Origin: Tribonema minus
Taxonomy: Eukaryota > Sar > Xanthophyceae > Tribonematales > Tribonemataceae
Assembly: GCA_017506865.1 (NCBI GenBank)
Contig: JAFCMP010000079.1
Span: 62,001-126,000, forward strand
Direction of reading: 5' to 3'
DNA: 64,000 nt
The notes beneath the pieces were generated by a model. That model made no database searches. It saw nothing but the letters and a program-made list of their open reading frames with translations, and was not told the DNA's origin. Below, piece after piece: positions 21,643 to 34,528 of the stretch (its first letter is position 1; every line of letters starts with the position of its first letter). The translations under genes were made by a program, and so were the position numbers.

Positions 21643-24600
21643 GCGGGCAGTGACCTTGACTGAGGCTGGGGGGGGCAGGGGGGCGGGGGTGAGGAGAGCT
21701 ACGGAAGGAGGGAGATGCATGCGCCCAGCTTTCCTGGGTGATCTAGTCAGGGATGCGGCGAGTGCTGCTGCGCACAAGGCAGAACACTGTTCCCGTGTTC
21801 AGCGGAGCAGGCGCAGGTGGTGATCATCATGTTCATACGTGGCAGCAGTTGTCAACAGCAGGGCTGACGCGGCCTGCGCAGCGCATCACAGTCGCTAGTG
21901 CGTTTTTGACATGGGCAGTCAGGCAGGCAGCAAGGTGCATCATCAGCCAGGGTCAGCCAGATTTGCTACGGTGCGCGCACAGAAGGGTGGGGGGAAGGGG
22001 GGGGGCAGGAGGGCGGGGGAGAGGGGGCAGGGGGCTTGGTGGATGGGGGATGTAAGTAGAAAGGGTGAGAGAGAGCAAGAGTGGTAGAGGGGGCGCGCCT
22101 CACCAAGGGTGTGTTGACAACTTGACAATGTGTGGTGCGTATGGGGTGCGGCGCGTGGCAATCTTGTCGCGTCGCTGCTGCCCAGTGTATAGATTCACGA
22201 GACCTGGTCAGCATCTACAACACCACGTTGGTTGCTTTGCCTCTGCGCAAGAAAGCTCCTCAGCGCTTCACCTTGATTGGCTGCGCAGTAGCGCTCGACC
22301 CATAGAGGCGCGCAGCCCGTCGTCAGCTTCCTGTTCTTATTTTCACGCTTGTGTATGGCAGAAGCGAGGCAAGTGCGCGCTTGTATGGTCGGCACCGCAG
22401 TTTTCCTGCTGTGGGTGCCAGAGGCCTGTGGTCGGATGTAGAGACCGGTTCAGGCATGGACCATAGGGCACGTGTGGTAGGCATGTACACGTATCGAGTA
22501 TGTACATGTATTGAGCCGCAGTCGCACTGCGCACAGATGGATGCTGCCCAATCAACTCGCCGGACATGCACTTTTTTCACATGGCACATGTCCCTCTCGA
22601 TGCCTGCTGCTGCCAGGGTCCTTGCCTTGCCCTGTTTGCATGTCGAGCACCGGAATGTCATCATCAGCACAGAATCTAAATTGCAGATGCATGTTGATGC
22701 ATACATGAGGTACACGACTACACATTTTGGCCATATTTGACAGCAGCAAGTCATGAAACCAGCAGAGTTTTATGGGCACATTCTTACATTAGACTGGTGG
22801 GCAAGTCAAGCTGCTGCATTGTGCACAGGGTCGACATGTAGGCATCATTGCGGCTGCATTTGTGTTGGGCGACGGATCATGATGCACTGTTCGACTCCTC
22901 CCTGGCGCTCCTGGGTGATTCTTGAGGACAACTGTCTGATACGCTGTCATTTGAGTGAGTGCATATACGTGCCTGGAGTAGGCGTGAATGGCGCACAGCA
23001 AGTTGTCATGACACGTGACAAACCCATGTGATATATGTGATTTGCTATGTATAGACTGTGGCTCTCGAGTCGGCAGCATGCACCTCCCCATGACTTTACA
23101 ATCAATACCATCTTTGTTCATCACGCTGAACAAGATGTGGTTGCAACCGATACCGTTTCTGTTTCAATAGGCTCGGCAAGATGTGTTGAGGCCCGCCGCA
23201 CAGTTCACCTCTGGCTGTTGGTCGCTGCAAGGATGTCATATTTGTTAGCAGTGACATTCAAATAATGTGTTCTATGCCATACTTTAGGCAGTATATGTTG
23301 GGTGAACACAGGCAGATCACCATGACTTGACGGAATATAGGTCTAAGTATTGGCGTTTTGTTGACCGACTAGGCAGAGCAACTGACCAGCAGGCCCTGAG
23401 AAGGTTCACATGCCTATGCCATGGACAAAGGCATGCGTACAACTATGAGACGCTAGTGAGCACTAGCAAGAACCTTTGCACTCACACTCATCCCACGAAG
23501 TGGAGATCCCTTGGTGCACCAGAACACATGCACAACCAGTAGACAAAACATACCCGCACATGCCAGCACAAGAAAGCCCTCCCTTAATCCTCCGGAGGTA
23601 GGGGGCGAGGGACCCATACGCATAGTGTGGAGGAGGCTAGCAAGGGATTAGGCTGCGCTCAAAGCGGGTCAGAGACCATCGCTCCCACCTCAGCAAAGGG
23701 TTTTAAAACGTGCGTCAAATGCTGATTTGCGTTGAACATGTAAGCATTAAACGTACACCTTGCGAGCATGGATTCTGCCTTCCTGTGAGACGGTGTTATT
23801 TCTACGTCAAGCACTCAGCACCACAATCTGCATATAAAGAAAAAAAAATACTTCCGCAACTTCAAAGCCGTTACGCACAACTTCACTCGCTGAGGCTGAA
23901 AAGTGGCGACATGATGAGGCGCCCTGCAGGCGGAAGCGTGGCCGCAGGCTTGAGACTGCGGCACGATACGAGCCAAGCGTCACTGCGCTGCACGCGGTCA
24001 GCGCCGCCTGTGCAGCAACACCGCACGCGCTGGAGAGCCAGCGCCAGAATAAGCTCGAGAGGCTTCCAGGTGTTCCCGCTGGGAGGGGCAACTCGACCCC
24101 AGCGCGCTGATTGGTGAACGGTTGTAGCGGTACGCACGCACGCATACCCGCTCGCAAAAATCAGCACGCCCAGATGCATCGGTAGTGTGGAGAATCGCGC
24201 GCGCGCCGAAAACCTAATAAGGCTCGCGCCCTGAAGGGTCCCTCGCCTACAATACGAGCTGAGACTCACTTTCTCTATGCCTGCAGCACACCCTCAAAAC
24301 CTGTGGATATAAGAGCCACTCATTTCACCGTGATATGCGCAGTACCCATCAAATCATCACAACAGCTTTGTTCAGGTAAAGCGCAAGGTTATGCAGCCTT
24401 CAGAAGTTGATACCTCATGGCCTCAAGAAAAAGCGGCGATTAGGCATACTGACCCCCTGTAAGCAAGTTGATTTTGATTGTCGGTTCGTGGAGTCAGCAT
24501 GAGGAGCACCAGTTAAAGTGGCGAAGTGAGCGGCCATCTTTGAAAGCAGCAAGTAGCAGCACTGTTGCAACAGGCAGCGACAACAGCAGACGCCAGGCAA

Positions 24601-24846
24601 GACAACGGCGCAGTCTCAATGTGTATGTGCATACGTATCATGGCATGGTGTGCACGTCGGTTGTGATGTATGTATGATGCAGTTGTGTGATTTGTAGACT
24701 ATCGTCACACGCAGCGCAGCGGCACGGCAAGCAAAGGGCGCTTGGCCTAGCTGTATGGGTCAAACACCACATCAAATGGGTATATACCTACCCCCCCTAC
24801 CCCCTACCCCCTTCCCCTCCCCCATCACACACACACCCCCCTGCCC
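21643..24846. other. 3.2 kb without a recognisable gene
   Basis: No exon with family similarity on either strand. A G-rich purine run lies at about 21985-22050 and pyrimidine-rich sequence at 24787-24842. I looked for tRNA-like arms (GGTTCRA box) and saw none. The frame at 23710-24117 is open but has no recognisable feature. Confidence 0.45.
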
Positions 24847-27800
24847 CTAATCGCCTGTGTCACGCTTCAGCAACTCCGCCTCCACCAGCTGCTGCTTGAC
24901 CTCCCCATGCAGCTGCTCCCATGCGCCATCGCCATGCTGGGCCGTGTACGCAGCCTTCGCACGCATGAATGCCTCCTCATACCCATCGTCATCAGACATC
25001 TCGCCGCCACTGTCCTCGCTGCCCCCTCCCTCCCCCCCCCAACCCCCCCCCCCGTCACCCCCCCCCCCCCTTCCCCCGCGTACTCCTCCATAGGAGGGGG
25101 GGGCTCCTCTGGGCTAGCGGGCGCGAACAGAACGGGGGGCTCCCCGGGGGGACTCTGCGGAGCGAAAGCGCCGCCGCCCTCATCCCACGCAGGCGGCGGC
25201 GAGCTAGGCGGTGTCTGCGGCGCAAACAGCCCGGGCTGCGCGCTGCCAGCGCTGCTGCCCTGGGGGGCTTCTTGCCAGGCCGGCGGCGGGTGATCCGGGC
25301 TCGCGGGCTGGTAGGGCCCCAGCCGTTTGGCGGCGGCAGAGGCGAGGTCTAGGGCGGGTCCTTCCGGACTGTGCGGCGCGAACCCCCCAGAAGCGCCCCC
25401 CTGCCAATTGGGCGGGGGGTGGTCGGGGGTTCTGGGCTTGTGCGGGCCGAGTCTTTGGCGTTTGTGCGGGTGGTGGGCGCTGGCGGCTGTTGTGTTGTAG
25501 TAGTCACATGAGAGACAGAGACGATGAAGGTCGCGCTAAGAGGGACGTGGCACGTTGGTGTGACGCATATCCATGTGCATACATACATACCAGGCGCCCT
25601 GGGCAATGACTCAATGACAGCTGTGCACTTGAGGATGCAGGAGTTTACGTCCGTCACCCCAAGGTGCCAGAGCAGATGGATGTACTTAACTACATCAAGT
25701 TGAGCACACCACAAAGCGTACTGGCCGTGTGTACTAGCAACGCGACTGACTGCTGAGCAGCAGCTGCCATTTCTGCAGCAACAGGCACATACAGCGCAGC
25801 GTCTTCAACGCTCTTAGCATCTAACTTCATCAGCAGGTGACTTGCCTTTCGCCTGCGCAATGGCCTCCAGCACGGCAGGATCCTCAAGCTCTGGGTCTGG
25901 GTCGTGCGTTTTGACCAGCACCAGTGTCATGTATAGGCGCGCCAGTGCCCACTCGGAGGGATCCATGGTGCTATTGTGGTTGGTCACGTTCATGCTCGAC
26001 AGCGCATTGAGTGCAACAGAGTCTGCAGCGGCAAACGGGAAGTTGGAGTGTCAGTAAGGTTTGCCAGATGTCATGTTCGCTCGCTTGGTGAAAGGCACAT
26101 CAAGCAGTGATCAAGTCCAGGCCCACCTCCCCGCCAGCAGACAACGATTCGCTGATCCATCGAGAGCACCACTATGCTACCCTCAGTACACTATACAATA
26201 CTGGCCACTTGTCTCACTGTGTCTGAAGTGAATGCAGCGGTCGCCGGCCCGCACTACCCGCCCGCCCCCCCAATCCATCCCTACAGCAATCATCTCTTGC
26301 GCCACCCCCCTCTCCAGTGCCAACGAATAACCACATAACAAGAGCGCGCTCAAACGTGCGCTCACCTCCCTGCTCCACCGTCTCCGTGTAGAAGTGGTGC
26401 AAGTTGAGCGCTGACTTGACCTCCAGGCCCGCCTCTCCCGCCAGCCGCCGCAGCGCGCCCAGGGGGATCATCCACTCCGGCGCATCCACTGCCTCCTGCC
26501 CCTGCGCCTCCTCCCTCAGGATGTAGTGGTACATGACGCCCAGGGGGCTGGTGGTGTCGGGTGCGGTGGCATCGCGCCTCAGCAGCGTGTCGCGTGCGTC
26601 GCGGTCAAACTTGATGGTCAGCAGGTTGTGGTCCCAGGAGTCAATCATGTCCACCACCAGGTGCTGAGAAGGGGGGGGGGGGGGGGGGGGTAATAGCATT
26701 AGGTATATATGGTGCAAGAAGGGGGAGGTTGAGGGTTTGAGTGGCCATTGGTTCACCGGCGTGTTCACTGTGAAGGACAAAGAGGTTGAAATGATTGACG
26801 CTTTACAGTGAGTTGAATCAGCATGCAATGTACGGAGCACACGGAGAGCTGACAAGTACAGCCTGTGATCAGTGGCATCATGGTGTAATCCCGATGGGGG
26901 CGGGGGGGGGGGGGAGGGCGTGGCATGCATTCACCAAGCAGGCATACACAATGCGTGTGCAATGGCGTGAAAGGCACTGCATGGCTGCAATTTGTTTGCC
27001 ATTACGTAGCTGATCATATAGCGCTCCAGACGGTGAGGCACATACAGTGCACGCATGGCAACTCTTGATATGACACAACTGTGGACACAAGCAATGACAC
27101 GGCTACATCAAGTTTTGATACCGGTTGCTCTTCAGATGCGCGGATCGCGTCCAACATCAGCACAAGCAATGGTGCACATCGCGTGGCGCGCAGTGGCGTT
27201 CATGCGTGCCATAGGCTTCTCGTGTTCATGTACACACGTGTCCAGGCTTGTGCCGCAGGGCCTGAAGAGTAGGTCACCAGGCGCCAAGAACCACAAACAT
27301 GACTAATAACTCATTACATACACATGTGCAATACATAGGAAGTACATACCTTGCCATCTTCGGAGGGCTCACTGTGCCCCATGAGCAGCTCAAGCAGCAC
27401 CCTCGCGTCCGTAGTGGTGGCCAGGAACTGCCCGCCCACGCGCAAGTGGCGCGACACAAAGAACAGGAACCGCCGCAGCATGGCCTCGCTCTGCGCCATG
27501 TAGTGCAGGGCAAACTGCATGCTCACAACATCAAATCTGCGCAGCGCGCATCGCAGCAGGGAGGGCGTTTGACCCAGCTGTGAGTTATGTGAACCCAAGC
27601 ACAGTGGATGTGCACTGACCAATTGGCTGACTTCAAGCATTTGCTGCCGGCGCCGCACAAGCTCGTAAGCATTGACGGATGAAGGTGACAAACTGCAAAG
27701 GTACTTGGAGTCAACTGCCACATTGCAAAAGTACTCTCACTTGATGACGTTGAAAAGGCATTATACCAGGACGCCTAATGCTGGTCAAGGCAACTCACCA

Positions 27801-30800
27801 CACCAAGCAGCCTGCTTCCTGTCGCTCGATTGTCGTTGTAGGAACGGGCGGGAGCATGCTGCTTGAGTCAGCTACTGCCACTGATACTAGCAGTCCAAAA
27901 CCGCAGCAAGGCACGCCTGCACCAGCGCACTTTCCACACGCGCCTCCCTTCTCACTACTGACGCCCCTCGGCCCAGTGCATCCACTTCATTCAGCAGCAG
28001 CTACTCGCTTCTGCTTGTGCATTGAATTTCAGTGGTTCTTGACCAGAGAGTGCTTGAAGTGTGCATACGCATGGCTAACATGTGCGCGGCTGTTTCTCAC
28101 TTTTCGGCGGGCGCCATGGCCACCCCCTTTTCCCACCCCGCGCCACGCGTCCACACGTCCAGCGTTGGGTCTGAATACATGTCGCCGCTGCCCAGGTCCG
28201 CTGCCACCAGCCTGATGGTCGCCTGCTTGGTCCACAGGTGCTTGCTCTCTGCACAGCACAGTGCGCACAGCGGCGGACGCGCCTCGTGTGTTATAAGTTT
28301 CAAGTAGGTATCATCTGTGACATCAGAAAGGCGCGTGCTCCCTCCCTCTTGCACTGAGCATTGCAATGTGAAGATGCCAATAACTCCAGCAGGGCTGATA
28401 CCAGTATAGAAGTAGCTTCGCACACAAAGACGCACTGCACAGCTGTGCCGCGCATGACTGATGCAGCCGATCGTACGCAACGATGGTACGTCAAAGCGTG
28501 CAGCGAACCATGGATTTACACCACAGGACCAGTTCATTGCTGATGAATTTCAAATTACACACGCTCAAGCGTGAGTTCTACAGGTAAAAGCTGCTGGGAT
28601 GTACTGAGAAGTTTCAGGTGCCATCATGCAGACTGCGGCACACTTGATGCACACCAACGCATGTGTGTATGTACAGCATGTGAAGACGCAGCTGTGGTGC
28701 ATGGGCCACCAGCGGCATCTGTAACACCAATGGGTCTGCAGCTGGAATCGACTGCTGCACACACAGCTTTAGTCAGTACTTCGACTCACTGACAAGCAGG
28801 CGTCACCAACGTCAATGGTGCCGTGCCGTCGCCGCTTTCTGCCAAAGCTCTCGAGGTGAACACTGTGCAGCGCCTCCAAGGACTTCAACTACAACTTCAA
28901 CAGCCGCACTTGTTCAGTCAGTCAGTCAAGTTGCTGATCCACCACCATCATTGTCACTGCTGCTGGGCCCTGGACTGTAACTGTTGTAACTGCTAAGAGC
29001 GCAGCCGCTCACCTTCAAGTCGTGCGACCATGTCCACCAAACTTTGCTTCGCAATGTCCATGCCAACATAGTGCTTTGGCTTGTGCTCCCCCGCGCTCCA
29101 CTTGGGCAAGTCGCCGCCTTTCCCACAAGCCAGCTCCAGCACTCGCACGGATTTGCCGCCTCCTGTGTTAACGCACCAAACCAAGAGACAGCCACGACAA
29201 GAGCTCGCGTTTATGGCACTTGTGGCAGCGCAGACTGTAAGCACTTCAAAGCGATGGTTGATGAGGCGATGGTGACCGTGTGTAATGATCGTGACCAGAA
29301 CAGCAATGGTAGTATGCACACCTGCAATGTACACATTGTATGCACATGCAGGCCAAGCAGCGGTGCATGTTTGCAATCGAGTTTATCACCATGAAAGAAA
29401 ATCTGAGCCCCCCCCCATACGCTAATCGTCGGTCCTATGGTCGCGATGAAATCGTGCACGACTCCAAGCTGTTCAAGTGGTGCAGTTGTGCATAACATGC
29501 AACAACCTGTGAGCGTGCCGCGTAGGTGTACCGCTGCAAGTTGATAACCGTGTAATCAGTGCTGCCGTCCATCCGAAGCAGTGTACACCAATAGCTAACC
29601 CCCTGCCCTACGTGTAGCACTGGGGACGCGGTAACGTCTGCACCTCAATCAACACACAAGTGCTAAAAAGCCAGGTACGGCAGACACCTGCCTGCCTGCC
29701 TAGAATGCTGACAAGCTCAATTGACTGCCTGTCATACGAAGAGGTTGGCATGCGCGTCGCGTACAGTTTTCTTCACATGTAGCGCACCTCGCTCCGGCTC
29801 CGCCCGCCGGATCAGCAGCATCTTGACCCAGTTGTTGAAGCGCCTCAGGTGGTAGATGTAGCTCTGCGCCTGCGCGTCGCGCTTGCGCACCAGGCTGTTG
29901 TAGTGGCTCGCCGCCAGCGACTGCTCCAGACCCCCCGTCACCACCCCATTCGACACGCCTTTGAGCGCTGCTTCGCCTCCGTCCGCCGCCGCGCCGAGCT
30001 GCGGGGCAAACAGGCCCGCTTGCCCGAGTTGCGGTGCAAACATGTCCGCCTGAGGCGCCAGCAGGTGACTTGCCACTTGCGGTGCGAAGGGGTCGGCAGG
30101 GGGGGCAAAAGGGTCCACTGGCTGCTGCGGCGCGAACAGATCCACGGGACTGCGGCGGCGGCGGCAGGAGGGCAGCAGTAATAGCAAAAGCGTGACCACT
30201 GTTGCTCAGGTTCTGGTCGCTGCGGCTGCTGCAGGGGATGTCAGCATCACCGAGGCCTCAGGGAGGGCCACGCTTCCACACTCACAATGTGACGCTCCAG
30301 CAACCCTATATGAATGCATTGGCCACAGCACATGGTGGGCCAAACACGCATAATTTATGGGCAATTGCGCCGTGTGCATTGCAGGTTTGCAACGTACCCC
30401 AATGCTCCCAGCGGCAGTGCCGGAGGCTCTGGCTGGTCGATGGAAAATACTGGCTCCGAAGGAGCAGGCGGTGGCGGCGCCGGTGGCACTGCAGCTTCAA
30501 GCGTGCATTGCAGGATGAAGCAGACGAACGCATCGTGGAGCATGGTCAGTTGGCATGTCTTCAGTTGGTGACAGGTCTGAAAGCACCAATGTGAGTCTGA
30601 ACCAACAAAATGATGCCAAGGTAGGCTCTGCACAAGCACATGCGCAAGTGGAGTTGAGGGTTGTCGGAGCAGTGGTACATGCTCAGAGTGGTACAAAAGC
30701 CGGAAGGTGGCGATGCCGGTTATGATTACCTGCATGTTGCACATTCTCGAAGTAGCAAAGCATGCGATGCATATCCTCGTCTGGCAGAATGTATCCGTTC

Positions 30801-31211
30801 CAGCCATGCTTGTTGAGGGGGACGACGGCGGCAACTTCCTTTCTCTTCAAGTACTCCAGAAAGCCGCGAACTGTGCTCTCGTCGGCGCTATGATGCGGCA
30901 CCAGCGGGAACGCTCTCATGGTGCCGTGAATGCGTTGCAAGCTGGTGCTGTAGCGGACGACTACAAGCTCCCCCGCAATCCCTGCACAAGAGGGGCAGGC
31001 AGGAGAGCAATAAATTATCGGCAAGGCCAAGTGCAACTGTACTTGCTGTGGAAAAAAAATACAACATCATGGGTGTTAATCATCTCATAGAAACCATCTT
31101 ACCATCTGGAACGCATTGTCTGGCGTCTGTTGATATAACATCGCAGAGGAAGGCAAGCTTTTTCGCGGGCTGTCCCACCGCCGTGAGCAATTTGTGCCTG
31201 AGGGGTGCCAT
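24847..31211 (-). CDS. mRNA cap guanine-N7 methyltransferase with SPOC-like N-terminus and FAPQ repeats
   Basis: Eleven exons: 31211-31103, 30981-30730, 30488-30398, 30149-29788, 29162-29013, 28248-28101, 27536-27350, 26663-26366, 26022-25826, 25535-25084 and 25018-24847. All phases close, giving 805 residues. The core (about 224-565) is an Abd1/RNMT-type enzyme that adds the N7 methyl to the GpppN cap: ASHYNSL, FNNWVKMLLI, VLELACGKGGDLPKW (SAM motif I), VGMDIA, LVAADLG, FDVVSMQFALHY and SEWALARLYMTLVLVKT. Residues 1-120 resemble a SPOC domain (GELVVVRYSTSLQ, then FLEYLKRKEVAAVVPLN, then GYILPDE). Six FAPQ-type motifs follow (155-201) and four more lie in the C-terminal tail (650-737), beside a basic HPHKRQRLGPHK stretch and an acidic end. 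The repeat shared by both ends argues that this is one gene. The last intron is 65 bp and G-rich. The enzyme core is firm; the SPOC assignment is moderate. Confidence 0.8.
26671..26690. repeat. 20-nt G homopolymer (C on the gene strand)
   Basis: On the minus strand this is a 20-nt C run directly before the CTTCTCAG acceptor of the cap-methyltransferase exon starting at 26663. It therefore acts as, or has replaced, the polypyrimidine tract. Confidence 0.85.
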
Positions 31212-31434
31212 CTTCTGATGCTTGCTGTTTCACGGCACGCCAAGCATCCGCTCCACCGCCAGCAATTCACCTAGAGATATTTAGACTTTCAGATGGCTAT
31301 AGGCTTTCGGCCAGCACAAACTTCAAGTACAACTTCCTGATGCTAGAAATCTGGCTTCCTGTTCCTGACTATTAGCGTGGAGGGATGCCAGGCTAAGGTT
31401 AGTAGGCAGGTGGTTCGCCAACGCGTGCGAGAAC
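31212..31434. promoter_or_regulatory. Shared upstream region of cap methyltransferase (-) and eL38 (+)
   Basis: Only 223 bp separate the two divergent start codons, pairing an mRNA-capping gene with a ribosomal-protein gene. No TATA box is obvious. The sequence includes ACTTCAAGTACAACTTCC near 31320. Confidence 0.45.
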
Positions 31435-32083
31435 ATGGTGAGTGTGTTAAGGATGAACGGGTTGTAAGGATGCTGCTGGTCTACCATTGACGTTCGCTGC
31501 TTGGGCGCCATGCAGTGCAGCTGACGGCCCCCAATGTGAATGGCCAACCTGGGTCGAGAACCTCGATGCTGACTTCAGCATGCCTCGGCCTGTGCCGCGA
31601 CCACTATGCTGCAAACCACTGTTGCAGCACAGCCAGATCACGGCGTGGTGTGGCAGGCAGGTGCCTGTGTGGTGGTCTTGAAACTGTATCAGCATTGGCA
31701 CTCCTCGTTTTTTCGCTGACCGCGCTTTTCCTGTGCTATCCGCTCTGCGTTGTCTGCCTGCAGCCCAAGCAGATCCACGACATCCGCGACTTCTTGCAGA
31801 AGGCAAGACGGTAAGTCAATCCGCGCACCAGGATATGTCGTCGCCATCGCTAACTGCCCTGATTTATTTTCCGACTTGCACTCCCCCTTACACTCTCACA
31901 CTGTTTTTTCCTGTCCCCCGCAGCAAGGATGCCAAGTCGGTCAAGATCAAGAAGACGGCTGAGGTGACCAAGTTCAAGATCCGCTGCTCCCGCTACCTGT
32001 ACACCCTGTGCGTGGCAGACAAGGACAAGGCCGACAAGCTCACTCAGTCCCTGCCCCCAGGCCTGCAGCGCAAGGACATCTAA
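31435..32083 (+). CDS. RPL38: 60S ribosomal protein eL38
   Basis: Three exons: 31435-31437, 31764-31810 and 31924-32083, encoding 69 residues. eL38 is a small protein of the large ribosomal subunit. Exon 2 gives [15 protein letters not shown] and exon 3 gives [19 protein letters not shown], then [19 protein letters not shown] and [11 protein letters not shown]; these align end to end with the human protein. Because the mature sequence begins directly at Pro after the acceptor at 31763, the initiator must come from upstream. ATG at 31435 followed immediately by GTGAGT supplies it in phase, so the first coding exon would be just the start codon, an arrangement seen in several ribosomal-protein genes. 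The last two exons are certain; the placement of the ATG-only exon is an inference. Confidence 0.9.
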
Positions 32084-34528
32084 GCCCCCCCCCCCTCCGC
32101 ACCCGCACACAGATGCTGGCGAACTTAGGTTGAGCTCTTGGCGAGGCCAGGCGCCCGGTGGCCGTGGGGGGGGCGCACCTCTAGGAGTGCACACAAGATC
32201 GCTTTCTGGGGTGGTCTTCTGGCCCTTCAAAACCTGGGGAAGCCTGGGTGCTTTTGCCGGCGAAGCGAGCCACCTCGAGGGCGGTGCGCAGTCGCGGCAG
32301 TTGCCCTGGCCACCCTCGCCTGCCTTGCCGGAGCAATATACCGCCTACCACAAAATCCTCATATGTGAGTCTCGTGTGCAAAAGTGGTGCTGCCGCATCA
32401 TCGATGGCGCGCTCGCTTGCGCATTGCCCTGTGTTATTGTTGTCGTGTGTCTCCGGTCACCTTTGTATGACTGTGCACGAAGGGGTATGGTGGGGATGCG
32501 GAGGGGCGCCTTTGGCCGCAGGAGCCACTGCGAGGTGCACCTAGGCATGTGACCAGCAGCACTGGAGTATCGCCGCAGCAACCACTTGGGTGCGATGTTG
32601 AGGTGAGCACGGTGTGATGCTGATGCTCTGCTACTACAACCAATCGCGCTTGTGGGATGATAGCGTAGACTGGTGTGCTGATGCTAGCCACGAGGCGCGT
32701 CGTACTTGCTTGCAATGGTCACTAGTGCTGATGTCCACCAGGGGCAGCTGCATTGGTGTTGCACGGAGCTCACATGTAGCTTCATTCGCACTCGCCGTTG
32801 CCACAGTTGTGATACTCGCCCTGCATTGTAGATCTATATACTGATAAGCTGTTATTCCTGTTTGCTTGGAGCGTCGATATGCGGTCGCTTTATATTCAGA
32901 CAAGTGCACGAGCACCAAGGTCATAGTGGTGACCATGTGTGCCACCTCTTGCTGTGTGGTTGTGTTACAAGTTTAATCCCTCCGCACTGGTATAGTATAC
33001 ATGCAAGTATAGCCAGTATGTGCTAACATTTGTTCAGATGACCTTGTGGTGTGCTGGAATATTGCTGAGGACGCAAAGGTGCAATGTTTTCTGCTGAGAG
33101 TAGTACTTGCTCAGCAGGTACTGCAGGCAAGCACAGGGCAGCGGTGCGCCAGTGTGGATTGTAGCAACGGAAATGTCACCTTTCATTGTTGCCTACATCC
33201 TCTTATTGCCAAGAGGTAAGGTCAAACCGAGCGTCTTAAGCTGTATACCTAACAAGCCTATGCACCAATGTGACATTCAGTCAGCCAAGCCAGGGCCTTG
33301 AGCATAACACATATCCTCATGCCGCGTTTCTATCGCAAAGCTTGCAAGCATGCTGAAGTTAGAAAATGGATGCTTGTGCCCTATGCGTAGTGGCAACAGA
33401 ACGTGATGGGTGCGTGGACACACAGTTGATCCCCTAAGTCCTGGCTCAAGCCAGCAGGCAATATCAGGGACATGTCTCAGATTAAAATTTGTGGTGCAGT
33501 ACGTGTTGGAAGTAGGAGGACTGCTGCCAGTGCTGATGCACACAAGGTACCATGTGGCAATTGCCTCAAGGGCTAGCTTAGGAACTGGCCATCTTCTTGT
33601 TGACCGCTCTGGGTGCATGTTGACTGTGTAATGTCGGATGTGTCTATGCTTGGGGATAAGATTTTTCTTGTCTCCAAGGTCTATGGCTTTGTTTGTTGGG
33701 TTTGTTTGCTGTATGTAGCCACGTGTGCCCGTGAACAATCCAGCCACATGACAGAAAGGCAACCTATGGCTTCTGACGCGCTGGTTGGCGCAAAGTCGAT
33801 GCACGAGCGCTTCCATGGCCCTCCATTTTGGGCATTGCTGTGTACGCAGATGACCTCTGATGTCGATGCGGCCCCGTATTAGCAAGTGCAAGTGTCTGCT
33901 AGAAGTAGCTTATTAGCCCATCAACATCAACAACTCAACTTCAAGTTGCTCGAAGCTTTCACGTAGTGCACACGCGGCAAAGCGGCGCTGCAAGCTAACG
34001 AGTCCAGTCGGAGAGACAGATTGCTGCTGAGAACTCCTTTTCCATACAGGTGCATACAGAAATCTGCGGCAGGATCCGTTGGTTGAAGAACAAAGGGCAT
34101 CAACAAGCAGTGAGCCTCGCTGTGAGCTGCAGCCAAGTATGACGTGTGATGCACGCAACTTGCCCCCGCATATGACCGCTTTCCGCAGCCTCAAAGTTGA
34201 AGCAACCACTCAGCTAATTCAGAGAGCAAAAGTCGGTGGCAGCAGCACGCTGTCTGTACAATCAGTGATGCGACAGATGTAGATCATGTGATCAGAAAAG
34301 AGTCAGCTGCTTGGATGAGTTTTGACCTGGTTCTCACTGAGTACTATGGAGCAGAGAGCGACACAAAGTCAACTTTCAACGCTTGCACCTGTACTGCAGT
34401 GGCCAAACTCCTGTTTTCATGTGCAACAGGGCCTGTCTTCCAGTAACTTGCTTTCACAGTCACCCCTGACGTGACTTCGTGCCGCTGCTGTCGCTGCTGC
34501 ACTTGAAGGACGCCCTTTCCAGGTGCCG
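32084..34528. other. 2.4 kb intergenic, no recognisable gene
   Basis: It contains the 3' region of eL38 and the upstream region of the helicase gene. The longest frame, 33277-33891 on the minus strand (204 codons), has no recognisable motif and an atypical composition. A pyrimidine tract and AG just before the helicase ATG (34522) suggest a 5' untranslated exon somewhere upstream. Confidence 0.4.

Noticed and set aside
20467..21777. 436-codon minus-strand open frame
   Set aside because: Antisense shadow of the low-complexity zinc-cluster exon; Arg/Ala/His-rich composition is a strand artefact.
23710..24117. 135-codon plus-strand frame
   Set aside because: Begins in AT-rich spacer, Arg-rich at the end, no motif; an equally long antisense frame exists.
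25814..25826. Ending the cap methyltransferase at the in-frame TAA near 25814
   Set aside because: The FAPQ motifs in the downstream exons match those in the N-terminal linker, and the splice from 25826 to 25535 keeps phase, so one longer gene is more likely.
33277..33891. 204-codon minus-strand open frame
   Set aside because: No recognisable domain, no splice context and composition like the surrounding spacer; not strong enough to call a gene.
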